From Myotis daubentonii (taxonomy: Eukaryota > Chordata > Mammalia > Chiroptera > Vespertilionidae), in contig NC_081841.1 of the NCBI RefSeq assembly GCF_963259705.1, forward strand, positions 118,863,033 through 118,927,032: 64,000 bases of DNA, read 5' to 3'. The position numbers and the translations under genes were made by a program. The notes beneath the pieces were generated by a model that did not search any database, had not been told where the DNA came from, and saw nothing but the letters and a program-made list of their open reading frames with translations. Positions 1 to 10,714 of this stretch are shown one piece after another (position 1 is the stretch's first letter; each line of letters begins with the position of its first letter).

Positions 1-19
1 AACAGGAAGAATTCCTGTT
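1..19. repeat. Conserved dyad in every monomer (first copy)
   Basis: AACAGGAA-GAA-TTCCTGTT has 8-bp perfect arms around a 3-base centre and occurs once at the start of each monomer. In nearly all E copies the centre is CAA, leaving the arms intact; the E copies at 3446 and 9952 keep GAA. The only arm change I noticed is at 11862 (first A to C). It could be a protein-binding dyad or a hairpin; no function is shown by the sequence. Confidence 0.9.
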
Positions 20-328
20 TATAGAGCTCAGAAGTTGTGTATAAAGCTTTTAAATGAGGAGTCTACTATTTATGTTTAACATTGAGACTTAATTGGCCTG
101 GCGTTTTTTGACTGAAACAGTTTATATCCTGAAGGTTCTAGAATATACTCCTAAGAAAAATGTCAAATAGTGGTAAAACTCTTAAAATACCCAATTATAT
201 TCCAGGGAAATGAATATGAACTTGTAACAAACAGTTGAAACACGAGTAAATAGAGTCTAACTCCATTTAATGCCGAGTTCATTTACCTAGACTACAGGTA
301 GAAAGCTCTGAAATGACGCGAATTCTGA

Positions 329-336
329 TAATATTA
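329..336. other. TAATATTA palindrome (first copy)
   Basis: An 8-bp perfect palindrome in GATAATATTAAC near monomer position 329, present in most monomers of all classes. It is broken in C copies from 26773 to 54305, which read GATAATAATAAC, and by the 3-base deletion in the C at 1533. Confidence 0.75.
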
Positions 337-383
337 ACAACTCCGGCTATTTTAAGTGGCGTTTTCACAAAAATGTCATTTCC

Positions 384-766
384 AACAGGAAGAATTCCTG
401 TTTATAGAGCTCAGAAGTTCTGTATAAAGCTTTCAAATGAGGAGTGTACTGTTTATGTTTAACATTGAGACTTTTTTGGCGTGCCGTTTTTTGACAGAAA
501 CAGTTTACATCCTGAAGGTTCTAGTATACACTTCTAAGAAATATGTCAAATTGTGGTAAAACTCTTAGAATACACAATTATATTCCCAGAAAATGAATAT
601 GAACGTGTAAGAAGCAGTTGAAACACAAGTAAATAGAATGTACCTACATTTAGTGCTGAGTTCAATTACTGACATTAGAGGTAGAAAGCTCTGAAATGAC
701 GAGAATTCTGATAATATTAACAACTCCCCCTATTTTAAGTGGCGTTTCCACAAAAATGTCATTTCA
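384..766 (+). repeat. Monomer class B (reference copy)
   Basis: This is the reference B monomer, 383 bp. Diagnostics: GTTCTGTATAAAGCTTTC, GAGACTTTTTTGGCGTGCCG, TTGACAGAAACAGTTTACATC, GTATACACTTCTAAGAAATATG, CTTAGAATACAC, TTCCCAGAAAATG, AATGTACCTAC, GTGCTGAG, GACATTAGAGG and GTTTCCAC. B differs from class b essentially only by T instead of A at monomer position 91 (base 474 here). B nearly always follows A. This copy also has CTCCCCCTATT, a private change; others read CTCCCGCTATT. Confidence 0.92.
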
Positions 767-1149
767 AACAGGAAGAATTCCTGTTTATAGAGCTCAGAAG
801 TTGTGTATAAAGCTTTCAAATGAGGAATGTACTGTTTATGTTTAACATTGAGACTTAATTGGCCAGGCGTTTTTTGACTGAAACAGTTTATACTGTGAAG
901 GTTCTAGTATATACTTCTTAGGAAACTGTAAAAATGTGGTAAAACTCTTAAAATACACAATTATCTTTCAAGGAAATGATTATGAACTTGTGAAAAACTG
1001 TTGAAACACGAGTAAATAGAATCTAAATTAGTTTAATGCCGAATTCAATTACCCAGATTACAAGTATAAAGCTCTGAAGTTTTGAGAATTCTGATAATAT
1101 TAACAACCCCGGGTATTTTATGTGGCGTTTTCACAAAAATGTCATTTCC
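767..1149 (+). repeat. Monomer class C with D-like head (D/C hybrid)
   Basis: The body is class C: GGCCAGGCG, TTTATACTGTGAAGG, GTATATACTTCTTAGG, ACTGTAAAAATG, TATCTTTCAAGG, GATTATGAACTTGTG, CTAAATTAGTTT, ACCCAGATTACAAG, GAAGTTTTGAG and CCCCGGGTATTTTATG. Class C is the only class with CCCGGG. The head, however, reads CTTTCAAATGAGGAATG, which is the D form; ordinary C reads CTTTTAAATGAGGAGTG. This copy follows B, where D is expected. It is therefore best read as a D-to-C hybrid that removed two monomers (inference). The copies at 6125, 11862 and 14540 show the same feature. Confidence 0.85.
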
Positions 1150-1532
1150 AACAGGAAGAATTCCTGTTTATAGAGCTCAGAAGTTCTGTATAAAGCTTTC
1201 AAATGAGGAGTGTACTGTTTATGTTTAACATTGAGACTTATTTGGCGTGCCGTTTTTTGACAGAAACAGTTTACATCCTGAAGGTTCTAGTATACACTTC
1301 TAAGAAATATGTCAAATTGTGGTAAAACTCTTAGAATACACAATTATATTCCCAGAAAATGAATATGAACGTGTAAGAAGCAGTTGAAACACAAGTAAAT
1401 AGAATGTACCTACATTTAGTGCTGAGTTCAATTACTGACATTAGAGGTAGAAAGCTCTGAAATGACGAGAATTCTGATAATATTAACAACTCCCGCTATT
1501 TTAAGTGGCGTTTCCACAAAAATGTCATTTCA
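1150..1532 (+). repeat. Monomer class b (reference copy)
   Basis: This monomer is the same as class B in every diagnostic I checked except base 91 of the monomer, which is A (GAGACTTATTTGGCG) instead of T. Class b follows C almost everywhere, while B follows A. Because B and b are interchangeable in sequence, this class can serve as a crossover partner for B, which would generate the nested (D-E-C-b)n expansion. Confidence 0.9.
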
Positions 1533-3062
1533 AACAGGAAGAATTCCTGTTTATAGAGCTCAGAAGTTGTGTATAAAGCTTTTAAATGAGGAGTGTACTG
1601 TTTATGTTTAACATTGAGACTTAATTGGCCAGGCGTTTTTTGACTGAAACAGTTTATACTGTGAAGGTTCTAGTATATACTTCTTAGGAAACTGTAAAAA
1701 TGTGGTAAAACTCTTAAAATACACAATTATCTTTCAAGGAAATGATTATGAACTTGTGATAAAACTGTTGAAACACGAGTAAATAGAATCTAAATTAGTT
1801 TAATGCCGAATTCAATTACCCAGATTACAAGTATAAAGCTCTGAAGTTTTGAGAATTCTGATATTAACAACCCCGGGTATTTTATGTGGCGTTTTCACAA
1901 AAATGTCATTTCCAACAGGAAGAATTCCTGTTTATAGAGCTCAGAAGTTCTGTATAAAGCTTTCAAATGAGGAGTGTACTGTTTATGTTTAACATTGAGA
2001 CTTATTTGGCGTGCCGTTTTTTGACAGAAACAGTTTACATCCTGAAGGTTCTAGTATACACTTCTAAGAAATATGTCAAATTGTGGTAAAACTCTTAGAA
2101 TACACAATTATATTCCCAGAAAATGAATATGAACGTGTAAGAAGCAGTTGAAACACAAGTAAATAGAATGTACCTACATTTAGTGCTGAGTTCAATTACT
2201 GACATTAGAGGTAGAAAGCTCTGAAATGACGAGAATTCTGATAATATTAACAACTCCCGCTATTTTAAGTGGCGTTTCCACAAAAATGTCATTTCAAACA
2301 GGAAGAATTCCTGTTTATAGAGCTCAGAAGTTGTGTATAAAGCTTTTAAATGAGGAGTCTACTATTTATGTTTAACATTGAGACTTAATTGGCCTGGCGT
2401 TTTTTGACTGAAACAGTTTATATCCTGAAGGTTCTAGAATATACTCCTAAGAAAAATGTCAAATAGTGGTAAAACTCTTAAAATACCCAATTATATTCCA
2501 GGGAAATGAATATGAACTTGTAACAAACAGTTGAAACACGAGTAAATAGAGTCTAACTCCATTTAATGCCGAGTTCATTTACCTAGACTACAGGTAGAAA
2601 GCTCTGAAATGACGCGAATTCTGATAATATTAACAACTCCGGCTATTTTAAGTGGCGTTTTCACAAAAATGTCATTTCCAACAGGAAGAATTCCTGTTTA
2701 TAGAGCTCAGAAGTTCTGTATAAAGCTTTCAAATGAGGAGTGTACTGTTTATGTTTAACATTGAGACTTTTTTGGCGTGCCGTTTTTTGACAGAAACAGT
2801 TTACATCCTGAAGGTTCTAGTATACACATCTAAGAAATATGTCAAATTGTGGTAAAACTCTTAGAATACACAATTATATTCCCAGAAAATGAATATGAAC
2901 GTGTAAGAAGCAGTTGAAACACAAGTAAATAGAATGTACCTACATTTAGTGCTGAGTTCAATTACTGACATTAGAGGTAGAAAGCTCTGAAATGACGAGA
3001 ATTCTGATAATATTAACAACTCCCGCTATTTTAAGTGGCGTTTCCACAAAAATGTCATTTCA

Positions 3063-3445
3063 AACAGGAAGAATTCCTGTTTATAGAGCTCAGAAGTTCT
3101 GTATAAAGCTTTCAAATGAGGAATGTACTGTTTATGTTTAACATTGAGACTTAATTGGCGTGCCGTTTTTTGACAGAAACAGTTTACATCCTGAAGGTTC
3201 TAGTATTCACTTCTAAGAAGTATGTCAAATTGTGGTAAAACTCTTAAAATACACAATTATATTGCCGTGAAATGAATATGAACGTGTAAGAAGCAGTAGA
3301 AACACAAGTAAATAGAATCTAACTACATTTACTGCCGAGTTCAATTACCGAGATTACAGGTAGAAAGCTATGAAATGACGCGAATTCTGATAATATTAAC
3401 GACACCGGACATTTTATGTGGCATTTTCACAAAAATGTCATTTCA
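3063..3445 (+). repeat. Monomer class D (unconverted reference copy)
   Basis: Class D, 383 bp. Diagnostics: CTTTCAAATGAGGAATG, GAGACTTAATTGGCGTGCCG, GTATTCACTTCTAAGAAGTATG, ACACAATTATATTGCCGTG, AGCAGTAGAAACACAAG, CATTTACTGCCGAG, TACCGAGATTACAGG, AAAGCTATGAAATGACGCG, ATTAACGACACCGGACATTTT and GTGGCATTTTCAC. D is always followed by E or an E hybrid. This unconverted form (TTGCCGTG) is found at 3063, 9569, 10332, 13011, 17218, 19513, 21424, 22187 and 62725. Elsewhere the D' form is present. Confidence 0.92.
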
Positions 3446-4209
3446 AACAGGAAGAATTCCTGTTTATAGAACTCAGAACTTTTGTTCAAGGCTTAAATGA
3501 GGAGAATACGGTTAATGTTTACAATTGAGGGTGAATTGGCATGGCGTTATTTGACTGAAACAGTTTATATCGTGAAGGTTCTAGTATACACTTCAAGGGA
3601 AAACGTCAAATTGTGGTAAAACTCTTAAAATACACAATTATATTCCCAGAAAATGAATATGAACGTGTAAGAAGCAGTTGAAACACAAGTAAATAGAATC
3701 TAACTACATTTAGTGCTGAGTTCAATTACTGACAATAGAGGTAGAAAGCTCTGAAATGACGAGATTCTGATAATATTAACAACTCCCGCTATTTTAAGTG
3801 GCGTTTCCACAAAAATGTCATTTCAAACAGGAAGAATTCCTGTTTATAGAGCTCAGAAGTTGTGTATAAAGCTTTTAAATGAGGAGTGTACTGTTTATGT
3901 TTAACATTGAGACTTAATTGGCCAGGCGTTTTTTGACTGAAACAGTTTATACTGTGAAGGTTCTAGTATATACTTCTTAGGAAACTGTAAAAATGTGGTA
4001 AAACTCTTAAAATACACAATTATCTTTCAAGGAAATGATTATGAACTTGTGATAAAACTGTTGAAACACGAGTAAATAGAATCTAAATTAGTTTAATGCC
4101 GAATTCAATTACCCAGATTACAAGTATAAAGCTCTGAAGTTTTGAGAATTCTGATAATATTAACAACCCCGGGTATTTTATGTGGCGTTTTCACAAAAAT
4201 GTCATTTCC

Positions 4210-4592
4210 AACAGGAAGAATTCCTGTTTATAGAACTCAGAACTTGTGTTTAAAGCTTTTAAATGAGGAGAATACCGTTAATGTTTACAATTGAGGTTGA
4301 ATAGGCGTGGCGTTTTTTGACTGAAACAGTTTATATCCTGAAGGTTCTAGTATATACTCCTAAGGAAAACGTCAAATTGTGGTAAAACTCTTAGAATACA
4401 CGATTATATTCACGGGAAATGAATATGAACGTGTAAGAAGCAGTTGAAACACAAGTAAATAGATTGTAACTACATTTAGTGCTGAGTTCAATTACTGAGA
4501 TTAGAGGTAGAAAGCTGTGAAATGACGAGAATTCTGATAATATTAACTACTCCGGCTATTTTAAGTGGCGTTTTCACAAAAATGTCATTTCA
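4210..4592 (+). repeat. Singleton monomer class F (possible E progenitor type)
   Basis: This is the only copy of its kind in the window, 383 bp. The head resembles E (GAACTCAGAACTT, GAATACCGTTAATGTTTAC, AATTGAGGTTGAATAGGCG) but keeps the two bases and the HindIII site that E has lost (GTTTAAAGCTTTTAAATG). The middle is A/B-like (TATATCCTGAAGG, TATACTCCTAAGGAAAACG), followed by private bases (CACGATTATATTCACGGG, AGATTGTAACTAC, GAGATTAGAGG, AAGCTGTGAAATG, AACTACTCCGG). It sits where b would be expected, between C and A. It could be a relict of an older monomer type or a mosaic; I favour a relict (inference). Confidence 0.8.
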
Positions 4593-4975
4593 AACAGGAA
4601 GAATTCCTGTTTATAGAGCTCAGAAGTTGTGTATAAAGCTTTTAAATGAGGAGTCTACTATTTATGTTTAACATTGAGACTTAATTGGCCTGGCGTTTTT
4701 TGACTGAAACAGTTTATATCCTGAAGGTTCTAGAATATACTCCTAAGAAAAATGTCAAATAGTGGTAAAACTCTTAAAATACCCAATTATATTCCAGGGT
4801 AATGAATATGAACTTGTAACAAACAGTTGAAACACGAGTAAATAGAGTCTAACTCCATTTAATGCCGAGTTCATTTACCTAGACTACAGGTAGAAAGCTC
4901 TGAAATGACGCGAATTCTGATAATATTAACAACTCCCGCTATTTTAAGTGGCGTTTCCACAAAAATGTCATTTCA
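4593..4975 (+). repeat. A/E hybrid monomer
   Basis: The copy is A up to ACGCG (4908-4912) and then E/B-type from AACTCCCGCT (diagnostic base 4937), with GTTTCCAC and TTTCAAAC at the end. The switch lies within about 25 bp (4913-4937). C follows, as it would after E. The tail alone cannot distinguish E from B as donor; the following C makes E the better choice. Confidence 0.75.
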
Positions 4976-5358
4976 AACAGGAAGAATTCCTGTTTATAGA
5001 GCTCAGAAGTTGTGTATAAAGCTTTTAAATGAGGAGTGTACTGTTTATGTTTAACATTGAGACTTAATTGGCCAGGCGTTTTTTGACTGAAACAGTTTAT
5101 ACTGTGAAGGTTCTAGTATATACTTCTTAGGAAACTGTAAAAATGTGGTAAAACTCTTAAAATACACAATTATCTTTCAAGGAAATGATTATGAACTTGT
5201 GAAAAACTGTTGAAACACGAGTAAATAGAATCTAAATTAGTTTAATGCCGAATTCAATTACCCAGATTACAAGTATAAAGCTCTGAAGTTTTGAGAATTC
5301 TGATAATATTAACAACCCCGGGTATTTTATGTGGCGTTTTCACAAAAATGTCATTTCC
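4593..5358 (+). repeat. HOR block 3: A/E-C dimer
   Basis: Monomer starts: 4593 A with E/B-type tail, 4976 C with pure C head. A two-monomer block, explained by A-to-E exchange that removed B, D and E as separate units (inference). Confidence 0.88.
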
Positions 5359-5741
5359 AACAGGAAGAATTCCTGTTTATAGAGCTCAGAAGTTCTGTAT
5401 AAAGCTTACAAATGAGGAGTGTACTGTTTATGTTTAACATTGAGACTTAATTGGCCTGGCGTTTTTTGACTGAAACAGTTTATATCCTGAAGGTTCTAGA
5501 ATATACTCCTAAGAAAAATGTCAAATAGTGGTAAAACTCTTAAAATACACAATTATATTCCAGGGAAATGAATATGAACTTGTAACAAACAGTTGAAACA
5601 CGAGTAAATAGAGTCTAACTCCATTTAATGCCGAGTTCATTTACCTAGACTACAGGTAGAAAGCTCTGAAATGACGCGAATTCTGATAATATTAACAACT
5701 CCGGCTATTTTAAATGGCGTTTTCACGAAAATGTCATTTGC
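5359..5741 (+). repeat. b/A hybrid monomer (A with b-type head), reference copy
   Basis: The head is b-type (GTTCTGTATAAAGCTT, GAGGAGTGTACTGTTTATG), with CTTACAAATG where b has CTTTCAAATG. It becomes A from about ACTTAATTGGCCTGGCG onward and has ACACAATT rather than ACCCAATT. It follows C. The same b/A form is found after C at 6508, 11096, 12245, 14157, 14923, 16835, 25244, 52393, 54688 and 56599. Copies of A that follow b have the pure A head. The A copies at 20658 and 23332 follow C yet keep the pure A head. Confidence 0.82.
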
Positions 5742-6507
5742 AACAGGAAGAATTCCTGTTTATAGAGCTCAGAAGTTCTGTATAAAGCTTTCAAATGAGG
5801 AGTGTACTGTTTATGTTTAACATTGAGACTTTTTTGGCGTGCCGTTTTTTGACAGAAACAGTTTACATCCTGAAGGTTCTAGTATACACTTCTAAGAAAT
5901 ATGTCAAATTGTGGTAAAACTCTTAGAATACACAATTATATTCCCAGAAAATGAATATGAACGTGTAAGAAGCAGTTGAAACACAAGTAAATAGAATGTA
6001 CCTACATTTAGTGCTGAGTTCAATTACTGACATTAGAGGTAGAAAGCTCTGAAATGACGAGAATTCTGATAATATTAACAACTCCCGCTATTTTAAGTGG
6101 CGTTTCCACAAAAATGTCATTTCAAACAGGAAGAATTCCTGTTTATAGAGCTCAGAAGTTGTGTATAAAGCTTTCAAATGAGGAATGTACTGTTTATGTT
6201 TAACATAGAGACTTAATTGGCCAGGCGTTTTTTGACTGAAACAGTTTATACTGTGAAGGTTCTAGTATATACTTCTTAGGAAACTGTAAAAATGTGGTAA
6301 AACTCTTAAAATACACAATTATCTTTCAAGGAAATGATTATGAACTTGTGAAAAACTGTTGAAACACGAGTAAATAGAATCTAAATTAGTTTAATGCCGA
6401 ATTCAATTACCCAGATTACAAGTATAAAGCTCTGAAGTTTTGAGAATTCTGATAATATTAACAACCCCGGGTATTTTATGTGGCGTTTTCACAAAAATGT
6501 CATTTCC
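5359..6507 (+). repeat. HOR block 4: bA-B-D/C trimer
   Basis: Monomer starts: 5359 A with b-type head (b/A), 5742 B, 6125 D/C. With block 5 it forms an 8-monomer arrangement (5359-8419, 3061 bp) that is repeated in the same order at 11096-14156 (3061 bp). Confidence 0.9.
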
Positions 6508-8802
6508 AACAGGAAGAATTCCTGTTTATAGAGCTCAGAAGTTCTGTATAAAGCTTACAAATGAGGAGTGTACTGTTTATGTTTAACATTGAGACTTAAT
6601 TGGCCTGGCGTTTTTTGACTGAAACAGTTTATATCCTGAAGGTTCTAGAATATACTCCTAAGAAAAATGTCAAATAGTGGTAAAACTCTTAAAATACACA
6701 ATTATATTCCAGGGAAATGAATATGAACTTGTAACAAACAGTTGAAACACGAGTAAATAGAGTCTAACTCCATTTAATGCCGAGTTCATTTACCTAGACT
6801 ACAGGTAGAAAGCTCTGAAATGACGCGAATTCTGATAATATTAACAACTCCGGCTATTTTAAGTGGCGTTTTCACGAAAATGTCATTTCCAACAGGAAGA
6901 ATTCCTGTTTATAGAGCTCAGAAGTTCTGTATAAAGCTTTCAAATGAGGAGTGTACTGTTTATGTTTAACATTGAGACTTTTTTGGGGTGCCGTTTTTTG
7001 ACAGAAACAGTTTACATCCTGAAGGTTCTAGTATACACTTCTAAGAAATATGTCAAATTGTGGTAAAACTCTTAGAATACACAATTATATTCCCAGAAAA
7101 TGAATATGAACGTGTAAGAACCAGTTGAAACACAAGTAAATAGAATGTACCTACATTTAGTGCTGAGTTCAATTACTGACATTAGAGGTAGAAAGCTCTG
7201 AAATGACGAGAATTCTGATAATATTAACAACTCCCGCTATTTTAAGTGGCGTTTCCACAAAAATGTCATTTCAAACAGGAAGAATTCCTGTTTATAGAGC
7301 TCAGAAGTTCTGTATAAAGCTTTCAAATGAGGAATGTACTGTTTATGTTTAACATTGAGACTTAATTGGCGTGCCGTTTTTTGACAGAAACAGTTTACAT
7401 CCTGAAGGTTCTAGTATTCACTTCTAAGAAGTATGTCAAATTGTGGTAAAACTCTTAAAATACCCAATTATATTCCAGGGAAATGAATATGAACGTGTAA
7501 GAAGCAGTAGAAACACAAGTAAATAGAATCTAACTACATTTACTGCCGAGTTCAATTACCGAAATTACAGGTAGAAAGCTATGAAATGACGCGAATTCTG
7601 ATAATATTAACGACACCGGACATTTTATGTGGCATTTTCACAAAAATGTCATTTCAAACAGGAACAATTCCTGTTTATAGAACTCAGAACTTTTGTTCAA
7701 GGCTTAAATGAGGAGAATACGGTTAATGTTTACAATTGAGGGTGAATTGGCATGGCGTTATTTGACTGAAACAGTTTATATCGTGAAGGTTCTAGTATAC
7801 ACTTCAAGGGAAAACGTCAAATTGTGGTAAAACTCTTAAAATACACAATTATATTCCCAGAAAATGAATATGAACGTGTAAGAAGCAGTTGAAACACAAG
7901 TAAATAGAATCTAACTACATTTAGTGCTGAGTTCAATTACTGACATTAGAGGTAGAAAGCTCTGAAATGTCGAGATTCTGATAATATTAACAACTCCCGC
8001 TATTTTAAGTGGCGTTTCCACAAAAATGTCATTTCAAACAGGAAGAATTCCTGTTTATAGAGCTCAGAAGTTGTGTATAAAGCTTTTAAATGAGGAGTGT
8101 ACTGTTTATGTTTAACATTGAGACTTAATTGGCCAGGCGTTTTTTGACTGAAACAGTTTATACTGTGAAGGTTCTAGTATATACTTCTTAGGAAACTGTA
8201 AAAATGTGGTAAAACTCTTAAAATACACAATTATCTTTCAAGGAAATGATTATGAACTTGTGAAAAACTGTTGAAACACGAGTAAATAGAATCTAAATTA
8301 GTTTAATGCCGAATTCAATTACCCAGATTACAAGTATAAAGCTCTGAAGTTTTGAGAATTCTGATAATATTAACAACCCCGGGTATTTTATGTGGCGTTT
8401 TCACAAAAATGTCATTTCCAACAGGAAGAATTCCTGTTTATAGAGCTCAGAAGTTCTGTATAAAGCTTTCAAATGAGGAGTGTACTGTTTATGTTTAACA
8501 TTGAGACTTATTTGGCGTGCCGTTTTTTGACAGAAACAGTTTACATCCTGAAGGTTCTAGTATACACTTCTAAGAAATATGTCAAATTGTGGTAAAACTC
8601 TTAGAATACACAATTATATTCCCAGAAAATGAATATGAACGTGTAAGAAGCAGTTGAAACACAAGTAAATAGAATGTACCTACATTTAGTGCTGAGTTCA
8701 ATTACTGACATTAGAGGTAGAAAGCTCTGAAATGACGAGAATTCTGATAATATTAACAACTCCCGCTATTTTAAGTGGCGTTTCCACAAAAATGTCATTT
8801 CA
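6508..8802 (+). repeat. HOR block 5: bA-B-D'-E-C-b 6-mer
   Basis: Monomer starts: 6508 b/A, 6891 B, 7274 D', 7657 E, 8037 C, 8420 b; total 2295 bp. The B copy has the private change TTTTTTGGGGTGCCG, shared with the B copies at 12628 and 15306. Confidence 0.92.
7274..7656 (+). repeat. Monomer class D' (D with an A-type conversion patch)
   Basis: This is the first D' copy in the window. It is D throughout except for ACCCAATTATATTCCAGG, which matches class A. The four changed bases (7464, 7475, 7477, 7479) lie within 16 bp, with D bases again from GAACGTGTAAGAAGCAGTAG onward. D' recurs at 15689, 24098 and at every D position from 24098 to 57365. GAAATTACAGG is a private change here. Confidence 0.85.
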
Positions 8803-9951
8803 AACAGGAAGAATTCCTGTTTATAGAGCTCAGAAGTTGTGTATAAAGCTTTTAAATGAGGAGTCTACTATTTATGTTTAACATTGAGACTTAATTGGCC
8901 TGGCGTTTTTTGACTGAAACAGTTTATATCCTGAAGGTTCTAGAATATACTCCTAAGAAAAATGTCAAATAGTGGTAAAACTCTTAAAATACCCAATTAT
9001 ATTCCAGGGAAATGAATATGAACTTGTAACAAACAGTTGAAACACGAGTAAATAGAGTCTAACTCCATTTAATGCCGAGTTCATTTACCTAGACTACAGG
9101 TAGAAAGCTCTGAAATGACGCGAATTCTGATAATATTAACAACTCCGGCTATTTTAAGTGGCGTTTTCACGAAAATGTCATTTGCAACAGGAAGAATTCC
9201 TGTTTATAGAGCTCAGAAGTTCTGTATAAAGCTTTCAAATGAGGAGTGTACTGTTTATGTTTAACATTGAGACTTTTTTGGCGTGCCGTTTTTTGACAGA
9301 AACAGTTTACATCCTGAAGGTTCTAGTATACACTTCTAAGAAATATGTCAAATTGTGGTAAAACTCTTAGAATACACAATTATATTCCCAGAAAATGAAT
9401 ATGAACGTGTAAGAAGCAGTTGAAACACAAGTAAATAGAATGTACCTACATTTAGTGCTGAGTTCAATTACTGACATTAGAGGTAGAAAGCTCTGAAATG
9501 ACGAGAATTCTGATAATATTAACAACTCCCGCTATTTTAAGTGGCGTTTCCACAAAAATGTCATTTCAAACAGGAAGAATTCCTGTTTATAGAGCTCAGA
9601 AGTTCTGTATAAAGCTTTCAAATGAGGAATGTACTGTTTATGTTTAACATTGAGACTTAATTGGCGTGCCGTTTTTTGACAGAAACAGTTTACATCCTGA
9701 AGGTTCTAGTATTCACTTCTAAGAAGTATGTCAAATTGTGGTAAAACTCTTAAAATACACAATTATATTGCCGTGAAATGAATATGAACGTGTAAGAAGC
9801 AGTAGAAACACAAGTAAATAGAATCTAACTACATTTACTGCCGAGTTCAATTACCGAGATTACAGGTAGAAAGCTATGAAATGACGCGAATTCTGATAAT
9901 ATTAACGACACCGGACATTTTATGTGGCATTTTCACAAAAATGTCATTTCA

Positions 9952-10331
9952 AACAGGAAGAATTCCTGTTTATAGAACTCAGAACTTTTGTTCAAGGCTT
10001 AAATGAGGAGAATACGGTTAATGTTTACAATTGAGGGTGAATTGGCATGGCGTTATTTGACTGAAACAGTTTATATCGTGAAGGTTCTAGTATACCCTTC
10101 AAGGGAAAACGTCAAATTGTGGTAAAACTCTTAAATACACAATTATATTTCCAGAAAATGAATATGAACGTGTAAGAAGCAGTTGAAACACAAGTAAATA
10201 GAATGTACCTACATTTAGTGCTGAGTTCAATTACTGACATTAGAGGTAGAAAGCTCTGAAATGACGAGAATTCTGATAATATTAACAACTCCCGCTATTT
10301 TAAGTGGCGTTTCCACAAAAATGTCATTTCA
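9952..10331 (+). repeat. E/b hybrid monomer (copy 1)
   Basis: The first part is E (GAACTCAGAACTTTTG, GGCATGGCGTTATTTG, CTCTTAAATACAC). From AATGTACCTAC (diagnostic G at 10205) through GACGAGAATTCTG it is B/b. The switch is between about 10133 and 10205. Its length of 380 bp fits E head (-2), the TTAAAT deletion (-1) and a full-length b tail. D follows, as after b. TATACCCTTCAAGG is a private change shared with the hybrid at 21807. Confidence 0.88.
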
Positions 10332-10714
10332 AACAGGAAGAATTCCTGTTTATAGAGCTCAGAAGTTCTGTATAAAGCTTTCAAATGAGGAATGTACTGT
10401 TTATGTTTAACATTGAGACTTAATTGGCGTGCCATTTTTTGACAGAAACAGTTTACATCCTGAAGGTTCTAGTATTCACTTCTAAGAAGTATGTCAAATT
10501 GTGGTAAAACTCTTAAAATACACAATTATATTGCCGTGAAATGAATATGAACGTGTAAGAAGCAGTAGAAACACAAGTAAATAGAATCTAACTACATTTA
10601 CTGCCGAGTTCAATTACCGAGATTACAGGTAGAAAGCTATGAAATGACGCGAATTCTGATAATATTAACGACACCGGACATTTTATGTGGCATTTTCACA
10701 AAAATGTCATTTCA

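Larger units (their letters stand above)
1..383 (+). repeat. Monomer class A (reference copy)
   Basis: This is the reference A monomer, 383 bp. Diagnostics: head TTTTAAATGAGGAGTCTAC then TATTTATG, GGCCTGGCG, TTCTAGAATATACTCC (the only class with TCTAGA), AGTGGTAAAAC, ATACCCAATTATATTCCAGG, GAGTCTAACTCC, CCTAGACTACAGG and ACGCGAATTCTG. Most later A copies end CACGAAAATGTCATTTGC, whereas this one ends CACAAAAATGTCATTTCC. A opens almost every HOR block and is normally followed by B. By hand alignment it differs from the next monomer (384-766) at about 41 sites with no indel. Confidence 0.93.
1..2296 (+). repeat. HOR block 1: A-B-C-b-C-b
   Basis: Monomer starts: 1 A, 384 B, 767 C (D-like head), 1150 b, 1533 C, 1914 b. 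The C at 1533 is 381 bp: it has one extra base in GTGATAAAACTG and lacks three in GAATTCTGATATTAAC. The C-b-C-b stretch (767-2296) resembles the longer dimer run at 58894-61958. Confidence 0.92.
2297..4592 (+). repeat. HOR block 2: A-B-D-E-C-F
   Basis: Monomer starts: 2297 A, 2680 B, 3063 D, 3446 E, 3826 C, 4210 F. It has the layout of the 6-mer but with the singleton F in the b position. The E at 3446 keeps the GAA dyad loop, unlike most E copies. The C at 3826 has the GTGATAAAACTG insertion (384 bp). Confidence 0.92.

Noticed and set aside
40..45. TATAAA in each monomer head as a promoter
   Set aside because: Chance TATAAA is expected at 33% G+C and no downstream product or initiator is evident. 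Satellite transcription is possible but not shown.
132..142. Pol III B-box-like GGTTCTAG
   Set aside because: Only GGTTC and one A fit GGTTCGANTCC; there is no A box at suitable spacing and no tRNA-like fold.
329..338. Geminivirus/CRESS-type nonanucleotide origin
   Set aside because: The site reads TAATATTAAC, one base off TAATATTAC, has no flanking stem and no Rep gene nearby. The resemblance is chance in AT-rich DNA.
1..383. Internal subrepeats (half-monomer dimer origin)
   Set aside because: A weak likeness between GGCGTTTTTTGACTG (near 100) and GGCGTTTTCAC (near 358) does not extend, and the offset is not half of 383.
5715..5745. CENP-B box-like sequence on the minus strand of A tails (TTTCGTGAAAACG)
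   Set aside because: It has the TTCG and the central A at the right spacing, but GCCA instead of the CGGG half. The ACGCGAATTC site of A and D gives another TTCG-N4-A on the minus strand and also lacks CGGG.
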